64,000 nucleotides of DNA from Sphingomonas carotinifaciens (GCF_009789535.1 NZ_WSUT01000005.1:1418501-1482500), one strand, 5' to 3'; positions 33,589-42,228 are shown, numbered from the stretch's first letter. Notes: a model not told the origin generated them from the letters alone. Program-made: numbers and translations.

Positions 33589-34548
33589 TCATATCGCAGG
33601 TCGGGCCCCAAGCGGAGGGGCATTTTCGCGCTTTTCGGGGCGAATATAGATGGACGAGAGCATCGGTACGGCAGCGCGCAGATCGTCCTCCAGATGCTCG
33701 ATCAGCGTCTCCGCCTCGCCCATGGGCAGGTCGTCGACGAAGTCGGCGCTGATCGCGGCGAAGATGCTGTCTGGCGCGGTATGGACGGTGCGGACATGGT
33801 TGACGTGCGTGATCCACGGCTGCGCATCGACCAGCGCACGGATGCGCTCAACGGTGACCGGATCGGCGCGCTCCCCGATCAGCAGCCCCTTGGCCTCGCG
33901 GGCGAGCAGCACCGCGACCGCGGCAAGGATCAACCCGATCAGGACGGAGGCGACGCCGTCGATGCGGGGGTCGGCATAGGCATGGCTGGCCCAGACGCCG
34001 ATGCCGGCGATGACGAGGCCGGCCAAGGCGGCCGAATCCTCGAACAGAACGATGAAGCCGGCGGGGTCCTTGGACTGGTGAATCGCGCGCCACCAGCCGG
34101 TATCGCCCTTGGCCTTGGCGAACTCGCGCACCGCGATCGTCCAGGAAGCACCCTCCAGCACAAAGGCGATGACGAGGACGATGTAGTTGACGGTGGGGTC
34201 GCGCAACGGCTCGGGCGTGCGGATGTGGCGCACCCCTTCATAGATCGAGACGCCGGCACCGATCGCGAAGATCAGGATCGCGACGACAAAGGCCCAGAAA
34301 TACAGCTCGCGGCCATAGCCGAAGGGGTGAACGATATCGGGGGCGCGGCGGGCCTTTTTCTGGCCATAGAGCAGCAGTACCTGATTGCCGCTGTCGACGA
34401 CCGAATGGACGCCCTCCGTCAACATGGAGGACGATCCGGTGATCCCGGCGGCGACGAACTTGGCGATGCCGATCCCCAGATTGGCGGCCAGGGCGCCGAA
34501 CAGGACGATGTTCTCGCGGATGCGGGCGGTCAGGCCGGTGTCGGACAT
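33589..34548 (-). CDS. cation diffusion facilitator transporter
   Basis: A 319-residue CDF-family metal/proton antiporter. Six membrane segments cover residues about 15-215, with the family site SMLTEGVHSVVDSGNQ (transmembrane 2, HSxxD) and FEDSAALAGLVIAG (transmembrane 5). A C-terminal cytoplasmic domain follows (TVERIRALVDAQPWI). The metal is probably Zn, Fe, Mn or Co and cannot be fixed from the motifs. The gene following it on the strand is the permuted cysteine-motif protein. Confidence 0.88.
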   Translation of the reverse strand: MSDTGLTARIRENIVLFGALAANLGIGIAKFVAAGITGSSSMLTEGVHSVVDSGNQVLLLYGQKKARRAPDIVHPFGYGRELYFWAFVVAILIFAIGAGVSIYEGVRHIRTPEPLRDPTVNYIVLVIAFVLEGASWTIAVREFAKAKGDTGWWRAIHQSKDPAGFIVLFEDSAALAGLVIAGIGVWASHAYADPRIDGVASVLIGLILAAVAVLLAREAKGLLIGERADPVTVERIRALVDAQPWITHVNHVRTVHTAPDSIFAAISADFVDDLPMGEAETLIEHLEDDLRAAVPMLSSIYIRPEKRENAPPLGARPAI

Positions 34549-34671
34549 GGGAGCCCAAGCGCTTGCGAGGCCTTGCGGGTTCCTGCGCCCAGCGCGGTGA
34601 GTCGCAATTCGCTCGCACGGCGCGAGGCAATCGCTATATGGGGGCTTTGCTGTCCCCCATAAGGTGTCGTC

Positions 34672-36075
34672 GTGTTCAAAGGCCTTAGCCCCATCCTGTA
34701 TAACGGCCGCGAAGTCTGGCCGATCGTCGAAGGGGGCAAAGGTGTGGCCGCGACGAACCACGCATCCGCCGGCGCCTGGGCCGCCGCGGGCGGCATCGGC
34801 ACGGTTTCTGCCGTAAATGCAGATAGTTACGACGCCGAAGGCAAGATCATCCCGCAGGTGTACCGCGCGCTGACCCGGCGCGAGCGGCACGAGGAACTGA
34901 TCGAATACGCGATCGAGGGCGCGGTGCAGCAGGTCAAGCGCGCCTGGGACATTGCCGGCGGCAACGGCGCGATCAACATCAACGTGCTGTGGGAAATGGG
35001 CGGCGCGCAGCGCGTGTTGCAGGGTGTGCTGGAGCGGACAAAGGGGCTGGTCGCGGGTGTCACCTGCGGTGCGGGCATGCCGTACAAGCTGTCCGAGATC
35101 GCCGCCGAGCATCAGGTCAGCTATCTGCCGATCGTGTCCTCTGGCCGGGCGTTCCGCGCGCTGTGGAAGCGCGCCTATTCCAAGGCGGCCGAGTGGCTGG
35201 CGGGCGTGGTCTATGAGGACCCCTGGCTGGCGGGCGGGCATAACGGCCTGTCCAACGCCGAAAATCCGTTGAAGCCGGAAGATCCCTATCCCCGCGTCAA
35301 GGCGCTGCGCGAGACGATGCGCGAGGGCGGCATTTCGGACGAGGTGCCGATCGTGATGGCCGGCGGCGTCTGGTACCTGCGCGACTGGAACGACTGGATC
35401 GACAATCCCGAGCTGGGGCGCATCGCCTTCCAGTTCGGCACCCGCCCGCTGCTGACCCGCGAAAGCCCGATCCCCGAGGCGTGGAAGGCGCGGCTGATGA
35501 CGATCGAGGAGGGCGACGTGCTGCTCCACCGGTTCAGCCCGACCGGTTTCTATTCGTCGGCGGTGCGCAATCCCTTCCTGCGCAACCTGGAAGCGCGGTC
35601 GGACCGGCAGATCGCCTTTTCCACGCAGGAAGCGGGCGACCATGTCTTTCAGCTCGACGTGGGCGTGAAGGGCAAGAATTTCTGGGTGACGCGCAACGAC
35701 CTGCTGCGCGCGCGCGAATGGTTCGGGCATGGCTTCACCACCGCGCTGAAGACGCCGGACAATACGCTGGTCTTCGTCACGCCCGAGGAAACCAAGGAAA
35801 TCCGCAAGGATCAGGCGGACTGCATGGGCTGCCTGTCGCAGTGCCTGTTTTCGAGCTGGGCGGACACCGAGACGAATTCGACCGGGCGACTGGCCGATCC
35901 GCGCAGCTTCTGCATCCAGAAGACGTTGCAGGAGATCGCGCATGGCGGGGATGTGGAGAGCAACCTGATGTTTGCCGGCCATGCCGCGTATAACTTCAAA
36001 CGCGATCCCTTCTATTCCAACGGCTTCGTGCCGTCGGTGAAGCAACTGGTCGATCGCATCCTGACCGGCGACTGA
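34672..36075 (+). CDS. flavin-dependent NAD(P)H oxidoreductase (nitronate-monooxygenase-like)
   Basis: A 467-residue TIM-barrel flavoprotein in the nitronate monooxygenase/2-nitropropane dioxygenase superfamily. It has an N-terminal WPIVEGGKGVAATNHASAGA, AGVTCGAGMPYKLS, SGRAFRALWKRAYS, and the FMN-phosphate region VMAGGVWYLRDW. A C-terminal extension of about 120 residues contains a cysteine-rich CMGCLSQCLFSSW, absent from classical enzymes, which may bind a metal or cluster. The start is a GTG at 34672. The substrate is unknown. Confidence 0.75.
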   Translation: MFKGLSPILYNGREVWPIVEGGKGVAATNHASAGAWAAAGGIGTVSAVNADSYDAEGKIIPQVYRALTRRERHEELIEYAIEGAVQQVKRAWDIAGGNGAININVLWEMGGAQRVLQGVLERTKGLVAGVTCGAGMPYKLSEIAAEHQVSYLPIVSSGRAFRALWKRAYSKAAEWLAGVVYEDPWLAGGHNGLSNAENPLKPEDPYPRVKALRETMREGGISDEVPIVMAGGVWYLRDWNDWIDNPELGRIAFQFGTRPLLTRESPIPEAWKARLMTIEEGDVLLHRFSPTGFYSSAVRNPFLRNLEARSDRQIAFSTQEAGDHVFQLDVGVKGKNFWVTRNDLLRAREWFGHGFTTALKTPDNTLVFVTPEETKEIRKDQADCMGCLSQCLFSSWADTETNSTGRLADPRSFCIQKTLQEIAHGGDVESNLMFAGHAAYNFKRDPFYSNGFVPSVKQLVDRILTGD

Positions 36076-36151
36076 TCGGTCGGGCCGCATACTGGGCATC
36101 GGGGCCGAAATCGCCTATTCTTCGTTGTAGGATGCGAAGGAGCATGATGCG

Positions 36152-36616
36152 ATGATCGTCGGTCTCGTGGTGATGGCGTTGCAGGCGGCGAGCCCGGCCG
36201 CCGACGGCGTGCCGCCGGTCGTGGCGCCGGGCATTCGCAAGGTCTATTTCTCGCGCGGGGTGGGCGAACTCCACCCCAATCAGCGCCCGGTGCTGGACGC
36301 GATGACGCCGGAAGGCGCCGCGTGGACCGAGGGCACGACGCTGGTCTGCATGCCGCTGGAAACGCGCGACGAGGAAGGGCGACAGGTCGCCTGGAACCGT
36401 TTCCGGTCCGTGCGCAACGTGCTCCAGACCGGTGGCATCGATCAGGTGGAAATGGCGGTGGCGGGGGAGGGATGCGCGATGCCGCCCGAAACCGACATGC
36501 GCTATGCCGGTTTTGCCGCGGTCGCGATCGAACCGTTTGCACAAGGCACCGCGCGCCGCCCCGATCGGCCTCAGACCGACATCGCGCCGTTCACGGATCG
36601 CCGGTCGCGCTGGTGA
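36152..36616 (+). CDS. exported protein with OmpA-like fragment, unknown function
   Basis: A 154-residue protein with a short, weak signal-like N-terminus. The segment VGELHPNQRPVLDAM, followed later by RFRSVRNVLQTGGI, resembles the strand-helix-helix of OmpA-like peptidoglycan-binding domains, but the alignment cannot be tested here. It has two cysteines (LVCMPL and GEGCAMP). AAGGAG lies 10 bases before the ATG. The DUF4893 paralogue 2 follows on the same strand 91 bases later, with a CtrA-like site in between. Confidence 0.55.
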   Translation: MIVGLVVMALQAASPAADGVPPVVAPGIRKVYFSRGVGELHPNQRPVLDAMTPEGAAWTEGTTLVCMPLETRDEEGRQVAWNRFRSVRNVLQTGGIDQVEMAVAGEGCAMPPETDMRYAGFAAVAIEPFAQGTARRPDRPQTDIAPFTDRRSRW

Positions 36617-36645
36617 TACGGACTACCCCGATCGCCGGGGTTGCC

Positions 36646-36660
36646 CTAACCATTCGTTAA
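36646..36660. promoter_or_regulatory. CtrA-like site upstream of DUF4893 paralogue 2
   Basis: CTAA-CCATTCG-TTAA matches the CtrA consensus TTAA-N7-TTAA except for the first base. It lies 48 bases before the ATG at 36708. Confidence 0.4.
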
Positions 36661-36707
36661 CGTCTGTATCGGCATCGCCGGGTTCGGTGGTGCGAAGGGG
36701 CGGGAAC

Positions 36708-37343
36708 ATGATGCGGTGGATCGGGATGGGCCTGTGCGGCGCGCTGGCGGCCTGTGGCGGTGGGCGGCACGCACCCGTGCGCCCGGCGGTGACGCCGGTC
36801 GTGACCTCGCAGGAGGAACCCGCCTGGCGCAGCACGATCAGCCCCGGCGATGCCCTGCGGCTGGAAGGACTGCCGGCACGGTGGGCGGCGGCACAGGCCG
36901 GGCTGGAGCGACGCGGCCGGGCGACGGTGGCCAGCGAGGGCGACCTGTTGCGCGGCGATGCGGCATTGGACCATGCCGCCCTGCCACCCGGATCGTACAA
37001 ATGCCGGTTGCTGGTGATGAGCGGGCGGGTGGTGCGGAGTTTTCCGGCATTCTTCTGCTATGTCGGCAGCGAGGATGGCGAGCGGCTGAGCTTCACCAAG
37101 CAGACGGGAAGCGCGTTGCCGGGCGGGTGGCTCTATCCCGATGGCACGAAGCGCTATGTGTTCATGGGGGCGCGCCAGAAACAGGCGGGCGACGGATCGC
37201 TCGGCTATGGCGAGGATCCGGAACGCGACCTGTTCGGCGTGGTCGAGCGGATCGGGCCGTTTCGCTGGCGGCTGGTGCTGCCGGGCGAGGACCTGCAGGT
37301 CTATGAGCTGACGCCGGTGCCGGTCGAGCAGCAGGCGAAATAA
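36708..37343 (+). CDS. DUF4893-type lipoprotein, paralogue 2
   Basis: A 211-residue protein with a lipobox (CGALAAC), so a lipoprotein, unlike paralogue 1, which has an ordinary signal peptide. Shared blocks with 32411 are ALPPGSYKCRLL, FFCYVGSEDG and YGEDPERDLFGVVERIGPFR. The gap between the blocks holds an 11-residue insertion here. A GAAGGGG lies upstream of the ATG, and a near-perfect CtrA site lies further upstream. Function unknown. Confidence 0.72.
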   Translation: MMRWIGMGLCGALAACGGGRHAPVRPAVTPVVTSQEEPAWRSTISPGDALRLEGLPARWAAAQAGLERRGRATVASEGDLLRGDAALDHAALPPGSYKCRLLVMSGRVVRSFPAFFCYVGSEDGERLSFTKQTGSALPGGWLYPDGTKRYVFMGARQKQAGDGSLGYGEDPERDLFGVVERIGPFRWRLVLPGEDLQVYELTPVPVEQQAK

Positions 37344-37387
37344 GAGGCCCGACGTCAGCAGTTCTTATCGAGCACTCTCATTCCAAT

Positions 37388-37514
37388 CCGTTCGTGTCGC
37401 GTAGTTCCAAAGGAGCGTATCGGGACATCGCTGCCATGGGCGGCAACATGCCTCTCGATACACCATCTCGATACGCGGCCTTGCCGCTACCCGGTGGCTA
37501 CTCGACACGAACGG
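37388..37514. repeat. palindromic dispersed repeat, copy 3
   Basis: A 127-base element with outer arms CCGTTCGTGTCGCGTAG and CTACTCGACACGAACGG, complementary except for one base. The interior carries ATCTCGATACGCGGC, shared with the copy at 58287. Confidence 0.75.
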
Positions 37515-37543
37515 TTGGTCGGGTCAGGCTGACGCCATTCCGT

Positions 37544-37735
37544 TTAGTCCGCGACGGTGCCGATCACGGCGCCCGCGGCACCACCGGCGGCGGCACCCTT
37601 TTCCACGCTGTTACCCGTGGCGGCGGCGACGCCCGCACCACCGGCGCCACCGATCGCAGCGCCGCGCAGCGTCGAGCAGGCGGACATGGAGAGGGCGGAC
37701 GCGGCAAGCGCCACGCAAAGCGCGACTTTCTTCAT
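37544..37735 (-). CDS. small glycine-zipper lipoprotein (OsmB-like)
   Basis: A 63-residue lipoprotein with lipobox LSMSAC (lipidated cysteine C20), followed by a glycine zipper (GAAIGGAGGAGVAAATG and GAAAGGAAGAVIG). Such proteins span or coat the outer membrane, and related OsmB/17 kDa antigens respond to osmotic or envelope stress. The ATG at 37735 is chosen because CAGGAG lies about 10 bases upstream. A perfect FNR/FixK box lies 80 bases upstream, suggesting control by oxygen. No operon partner. Confidence 0.8.
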   Translation of the reverse strand: MKKVALCVALAASALSMSACSTLRGAAIGGAGGAGVAAATGNSVEKGAAAGGAAGAVIGTVAD

Positions 37736-37808
37736 GGTTGGAAGCTCCTGTTGCGGTAAATTGCAACAGGCCAATGCAGCAGGGCCGCGATCGGTTCCGA
37801 TCAGTTAA

Positions 37809-37822
37809 TTGATCTGGATCAA
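37809..37822. promoter_or_regulatory. perfect FNR/FixK box
   Basis: TTGAT-CTGG-ATCAA is an exact consensus FNR/FixK site. It is centred 80 bases upstream of the glycine-zipper lipoprotein start and also lies just past the end of the dehydrogenase gene that stops at 37831. Confidence 0.6.
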
Positions 37823-37830
37823 AACTTTGT

Positions 37831-38829
37831 TCAGGCCCAGCCGTCGAGAACCTGATCGGGCGGGCGATGGCCGTCGGCCCACATGCGGATATTGGCGATC
37901 ACCTTTTCGCCCGACGCGACGCGCCCTTCGAGGGTGGCCGAACCCATGTGCGGGATCATCACCACATTGGGCAGCGCCAGCAGGCGCGGGTCGATCCGCG
38001 GTTCATGGCGCCACACGTCCAGCCCGGCCCCGGCAAGGCGACCGCCCTCCAGCGCATCGACCATCGCCTCCTCGTCGACGATGCCGCCGCGGCTGGCGTT
38101 GATGAGATAGACATGGGGCCGCATCAGGCCGATGCGGCGACGATCGATCAGGTCGCGGCTGTCGGCATTGAGGGGCGTGTGGATGGTGACGATGTCGGCG
38201 ATCGCCAGCATCTCGTCGAGATCGGGGTGCCAGGTGGCGCCCAGTTCGTCCTCGATGCTGCGCGGCAGGCGGCGGCGATTATGGTAATGGATCGACAGGC
38301 CGAAGGCGCGGGCACGGCGCGCGACCGCCTGGCCGATGCGGCCCATGCCGACGATGCCCAGCGCCTTGCCGCCGATGCGGTGGCCGAGCATGCCGCCGGG
38401 GCTCCACCCCTTCCACTCGCCCGAGCGGACCAGCTTCTCGCCCTCCGCCAGCCGGCGGGGGACCGAGACGATCAGCGCCATGGTCATGTCCGCGGTATCC
38501 TCGGTCAGGACGCCGGGGGTGTTGGTGACGATGATGTCGCGCGCGCGGGCGGCGGCAAGGTCGATATGGTTCACGCCTGCGCCGAAATTGGCGATCAGGC
38601 GCAGGCGCGGGCCGGCGCGGGCGATCAGGTCGGCATCGATCACGTCCGTGACGGTGGGGACCAGCACGTCGCACTCGGCGACGGCGGCGACCAGCTCGTC
38701 CGTGGTCATCCGGGCGTCGCCGCGGCTCAGCCTGGCATCGAACAGCGCGGTCATCCGGTCGGCCACCGCATCGGGCAGTTCGCGGGTGACGATGACCCGG
38801 GGATGGGGGCAGCGGCGCGTGTCGGACAT
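37831..38829 (-). CDS. D-isomer-specific 2-hydroxyacid dehydrogenase (glyoxylate/hydroxypyruvate reductase type)
   Basis: A 332-residue NAD(P)-dependent dehydrogenase. Visible: the NFGAGVNHIDLAAA arginine-side region, nucleotide loop GIVGMGRIGQAVARRARAFG, NASRGGIVDEEA, the catalytic glutamate in RHEPRID, and the histidine in IPHMGSAT. This pattern fits glyoxylate reductases of the GyaR/GhrB type. The start may be the ATG at 38829 or the ATG at 38847 six codons upstream. It ends 9 bases from the FNR box. Confidence 0.85.
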   Translation of the reverse strand: MSDTRRCPHPRVIVTRELPDAVADRMTALFDARLSRGDARMTTDELVAAVAECDVLVPTVTDVIDADLIARAGPRLRLIANFGAGVNHIDLAAARARDIIVTNTPGVLTEDTADMTMALIVSVPRRLAEGEKLVRSGEWKGWSPGGMLGHRIGGKALGIVGMGRIGQAVARRARAFGLSIHYHNRRRLPRSIEDELGATWHPDLDEMLAIADIVTIHTPLNADSRDLIDRRRIGLMRPHVYLINASRGGIVDEEAMVDALEGGRLAGAGLDVWRHEPRIDPRLLALPNVVMIPHMGSATLEGRVASGEKVIANIRMWADGHRPPDQVLDGWA

Positions 38830-38930
38830 GACGCCGGATTGAGCCATGCGCCCGCCAACGTCAACGGTGGTTGATGGAGCCGGGCGGCTCGGCGTAGAGC
38901 GCGGATAGACGAACTGGGGGCTGGTTGACG

Positions 38931-39431
38931 ATGCGCAGGTGGATCGCGGGTGCCGTGGCGGCACTGGTGTTGGCGGGGGTGATGCCGGACCATGCCGGGG
39001 CGGCCGATGCCCCGGGCAAGCGGGCGCTGCCCTATTATGCCTCGATCGGGGCGGGGCAGGCGCGGATGCGCACCGGGCCGGCGCGCAGCTATCCGGCCAG
39101 CTGGCTGTACCAGCGCGTCGACCTGCCGGTGAAGGTGGTGGCGGTGTTCAAGGAATGGCGCCGCGTGCAGGACCCGGACGGTACCGAGGGCTGGATGCTG
39201 GCCGCGCTGCTGCGCGATACCCGCACCGCGATCGTGCGCGGAACGGAGCCGGCGCCGATGTATGCCCGGCCGAGCGACGGCGCCAGCATCGCGTGGCGCG
39301 CGGCGCCGGGCGTGGTCGGGCGGCTGAGCGCGTGCGGCGGCGGCTGGTGCCGGTTCGACGTGAAGGGGCAGGCGGGCTATGTCACCGTCGACCGGCTCTG
39401 GGGTGTGGAGCCGGGCGAGCGCCTGCCCTGA
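38931..39431 (+). CDS. exported SH3b-domain protein
   Basis: A 166-residue exported protein; the signal peptide ends near AGAA at about residue 25. Two bacterial SH3 (SH3b) units follow, about residues 40-90 (ARMRTGPARSYPASW, VFKEWRRVQDPDGTEGWM) and 95-160 (APMYARPSDGASIAW). SH3b domains often bind peptidoglycan or peptide stems. No enzyme domain is fused. It lies between the dehydrogenase and the thiolase, both on the other strand, with a possible TTG start two codons earlier. Confidence 0.82.
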   Translation: MRRWIAGAVAALVLAGVMPDHAGAADAPGKRALPYYASIGAGQARMRTGPARSYPASWLYQRVDLPVKVVAVFKEWRRVQDPDGTEGWMLAALLRDTRTAIVRGTEPAPMYARPSDGASIAWRAAPGVVGRLSACGGGWCRFDVKGQAGYVTVDRLWGVEPGERLP

Positions 39432-39438
39432 GGCGGGG

Positions 39439-40623
39439 CTAGAGGCGCTCCACCGCCATCGCCGTCGCCTCGCCGCCGCCGATGCACAAGGATGCGACGC
39501 CGCGGCGTGCGCCGCGCGTCTCCAGCGCCGACAACAGGGTCGCCAGCACGCGGGCGCCGCTGGCCCCGATCGGATGGCCCAGCGCGCAGGCGCCGCCATG
39601 CACGTTCAGCCGCTCATGACCCAGGTCCAGGTCGCGCATCGCGATCATCGCGACGCAGGCGAACGCCTCGTTCACCTCGTACAGGTCGACATCGCCTGCC
39701 TGCCAGCCGGCCTTGCCCAGCGCCTTGCGCATCGCGAAGACGGGCGCGGTGGTGAAGCGCGCGGGCGCATGGGCGTGCGCGGCGTGCGAGACGACGCGGG
39801 CGATCGGCGTCAGGCCAAGGCGCTCGGCGACGCTCATCCGGGTCATGACCAGTGCCGCGGCACCGTCCGAGATCGAGGACGCGTTGGCCGCGGTGATCGT
39901 GCCGTCGCGCGAAAAGGCGGGCTTCAGCGTCGGGATGCGCGCGATATCGCCGCGCGCGGGCTGCTCGTCGAGGGTGACCTGCGTGTCGCCCTTGCGGCCG
40001 CGCACGGTGACGGGCACGATCTCGCGGTCGAAGGCGCCGCTCTTCTGCGCGGCCTGGGCCCGTTCCAGCGAGGCGATCGCGAAGCGGTCCTGCGCCTCGC
40101 GCGTGAACTGATATTCCGCCGCGGTATCCTCGGCGAAGCTGCCCATCAGGCGGCCGGGCTCATAGGCATCCTCCAGCCCGTCGAGGTACATGTGGTCGTA
40201 CATCGTGTCGTGACCGATGCGCGCGCCGCCGCGATGCTTTTTCGACAGATAGGGCGCGTTGGTCATGCTCTCCATGCCGCCCGCGACGATCAGGTCGGCC
40301 GATCCGGCAGCCAACCCCTCCGCCGCCATGATCGCGGCCTGCATGCCCGATCCGCACATCTTGTTGAGGGTCGTCGCCTCGACATGGGTGCCAAGGCCGG
40401 CGCCGATCGCCGCCTGGCGGGCGGGCGCCTGCCCGAGGCCGGCAGGAAGCACGCAGCCCATCAGGATCCGCTCCACCGCGTCGGCCGCAACACCCGCGCG
40501 CCCGACCGCGCCGGCGACGGCGGCGGCTCCGAGCTCCGTCGCGGTGGCGCCTGCCAGGGAACCCTGGAACGAGCCCATGGGCGTGCGGGCATAGGACAGG
40601 ATCACGACGGGATCGGTGGACAT
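39439..40623 (-). CDS. acetyl-CoA C-acetyltransferase (thiolase)
   Basis: A 394-residue thiolase. It has the nucleophile motif MCGSGMQA (C near residue 90), NEAFACVAM, GGACALGHPIGASGARVL and C-terminal CIGGGEATAM, which fit acetyl-CoA acetyltransferases of the AtoB/PhaA kind. It would join two acetyl-CoA to acetoacetyl-CoA for PHB synthesis or do the reverse during breakdown. A phaB/phaC pair is not in the window. It lacks a nearby MaoC, unlike the thiolase at 6196. Confidence 0.88.
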   Translation of the reverse strand: MSTDPVVILSYARTPMGSFQGSLAGATATELGAAAVAGAVGRAGVAADAVERILMGCVLPAGLGQAPARQAAIGAGLGTHVEATTLNKMCGSGMQAAIMAAEGLAAGSADLIVAGGMESMTNAPYLSKKHRGGARIGHDTMYDHMYLDGLEDAYEPGRLMGSFAEDTAAEYQFTREAQDRFAIASLERAQAAQKSGAFDREIVPVTVRGRKGDTQVTLDEQPARGDIARIPTLKPAFSRDGTITAANASSISDGAAALVMTRMSVAERLGLTPIARVVSHAAHAHAPARFTTAPVFAMRKALGKAGWQAGDVDLYEVNEAFACVAMIAMRDLDLGHERLNVHGGACALGHPIGASGARVLATLLSALETRGARRGVASLCIGGGEATAMAVERL

Positions 40624-40744
40624 GCTTCTCTCCAGAGGACTCTATTTTTTCGGGAGCGACATAGGGCGCCAAGGGGCCGGGGGATAGAGGCGGTCGATCC
40701 CGCGTTGTGGAACCTCGCTTTAGCAGAGGGATGCCGGCGCGATC

Positions 40745-40996
40745 ATGGAAACGTTGATGACCACGCTGAAATGGGCGGCGGCCTTGTCGGGCATCTTGGC
40801 CGCTTTCATGGTGTCGCTGGATTTCGGGCGACGGGTGACGGGATGGGGATTCGTGATCTTTACCGCGTCGTCGATCTGCTGGATCAGCGGGGCGATCCTG
40901 TCGCAGGATTGGGCGCTGGGCACGCAGAATGTGGTGCTGTTCGGAATCAACCTGCTGGGGGTGTATCGGTATCTATGGCGGATGGTCGGTGACTGA
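40745..40996 (+). CDS. small membrane protein of unknown function
   Basis: An 83-residue protein with three hydrophobic segments (WAAALSGILAAFMVSLDF, VIFTASSICWISGAI, VVLFGINLLGVYRYLW). The C-terminal NVVLFGINLLGVYRYL recalls small PQ-loop/YgjV-type proteins, but this is a weak resemblance. The prepilin peptidase start (GTG at 40989) lies inside its last codons, so the two are translationally coupled. Function unknown. Confidence 0.65.
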   Translation: METLMTTLKWAAALSGILAAFMVSLDFGRRVTGWGFVIFTASSICWISGAILSQDWALGTQNVVLFGINLLGVYRYLWRMVGD

Positions 40997-41720
40997 GGCA
41001 GCCATCGCGCTCGGCCTGTTGGGCGCGATCCTTGGCAGTTTCATCGCGGCGCTGGTGATCCGGTGGCCCGAGGGACGATCGATCGCCACCGGGCGCTCCG
41101 CCTGCGACGGATGCGGCGTGACGCTGCGTGCGCGCGAGCTGGTGCCGATCGTCAGCGCCTGTATCCAGCGTGGCCGGTGTCGCCGCTGCGGCGCGGCGAT
41201 CGATCCGGTTCATTGGCGGATCGAGGGGCTGGGGTTGGCGATCGGCCTGTCCGCCGGCTGGGTGGCCGGTTGGCCGGGCATGGCGGGGGCGGCGTTCGGA
41301 TGGCTGTTGCTGGCGCTCGGCGCGCTGGACCTGCGCGCCTTCTGGTTGCCCGACCGGCTGACCGGGCCGCTGGCGGTGCTCGGGCTGATCGCCGGCCTGC
41401 CGGCGCTTGCCGACCGGATCATCGGCGGGGTGGCGGGCTTCGGCGCGTTGTGGGCGATCGCCTTTGCCTATCGGCACCTGCGTGGGCGCGAGGGGCTGGG
41501 CGGCGGCGACCCCAAGCTGCTGGGGGCGATCGGATTGTGGCTGGGGTGGCGGATGTTGCCCCCGGTCCTGCTGGCGGCGAGCCTGTTGGGGCTGGCCGTC
41601 GTGCTGATCCGGATGCTGCGCGGACACACGGTGCGGGCAAGCGATGCGGTGCCGCTGGGCGTGCTGCTTGCCGCGGCGGCTTACCCGGCCTGGCTGCTGA
41701 TGGTAGGAGGGGGCCCATGA
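40989..41720 (+). CDS. prepilin peptidase (A24 family)
   Basis: A 243-residue inner-membrane aspartic protease that cleaves type IV prepilin-like leaders and often methylates the new N-terminus. The N-terminal cytoplasmic loop has the zinc-type cysteines CDGC and CRRC. The active-site regions are ALDLRAFWLPDRLTGP and GLGGGDPKLLGAIGLW, with the conserved second GxGD-type aspartate (GGGDPK). Its GTG overlaps the upstream 83-residue gene and its stop overlaps the next gene (ATGA). No pilin or secretion genes are in view, so it is an orphan here. Confidence 0.88.
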   Translation: MTEAAIALGLLGAILGSFIAALVIRWPEGRSIATGRSACDGCGVTLRARELVPIVSACIQRGRCRRCGAAIDPVHWRIEGLGLAIGLSAGWVAGWPGMAGAAFGWLLLALGALDLRAFWLPDRLTGPLAVLGLIAGLPALADRIIGGVAGFGALWAIAFAYRHLRGREGLGGGDPKLLGAIGLWLGWRMLPPVLLAASLLGLAVVLIRMLRGHTVRASDAVPLGVLLAAAAYPAWLLMVGGGP

Positions 41721-42133
41721 TCGCGATCCTTGCCGCCGCTTTCGCCCCGTTCGCCGAGCCCACGCTGGGCACGCTGCCGGCACAGGCGCTGCCCAGCACC
41801 GGCTGTGCCGCCTATCTGTGGAGCCCGTCCGACCGCCGCTTCGTCGGCATGGCCGAGCCGGGGCGGCTGCGCATCGTGCTGGACGGCAAGCCGGTCGATC
41901 TGGCCGCCGCCAGTGCGACGGGCATGGCAGGCCTGGGGCTGGCCGCGACCACGGTGTACCGGACCGGTAGCACGACCGCGACGCTGGACCTGACGGTGCA
42001 GCCGCGCGCCGACCTGACCGGTGGTGCGCTGGTGTCCGCCGCGACGCTGCGCCTGGAGCGCGAGGGGCAGGACGGACTGGTCGCGCCGCTGGCCGGGCTG
42101 GTCGGCTGTGCCGCCGATAGGGCCGGATCGTGA
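41717..42133 (+). CDS. exported protein coupled to the prepilin peptidase, unknown function
   Basis: A 138-residue exported protein (signal-like start IAILAAAFAPFAEP) with a compact beta-rich body containing CAAYLWSPSDRRFVGM, LRIVLDGKPVDL and TATLDLTVQPRADL, and a late cysteine (LVGCAAD). No family is recognised. ATGA overlap with the prepilin peptidase and GGAGGGGGCCC before the ATG support it as a real gene. A regulatory-like hairpin (42152-42171) follows. Confidence 0.68.
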   Translation: MIAILAAAFAPFAEPTLGTLPAQALPSTGCAAYLWSPSDRRFVGMAEPGRLRIVLDGKPVDLAAASATGMAGLGLAATTVYRTGSTTATLDLTVQPRADLTGGALVSAATLRLEREGQDGLVAPLAGLVGCAADRAGS

Positions 42134-42151
42134 CCGAGTGAAACCAACACA

Positions 42152-42171
42152 GACCCGAAACGTTACGGGTC
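42152..42171. other. small perfect hairpin before tamA
   Basis: GACCCG (42152-42157) pairs with CGGGTC (42166-42171) over an 8-base AT-rich loop. It may be an operator, a weak terminator or part of the tamA leader. Confidence 0.35.
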
Positions 42172-42228
42172 GAGGCGGGGTTCAAACCGAACACGGGTCC
42201 CCCGCAGCGGAAAGGGGACTTCGTTCGC

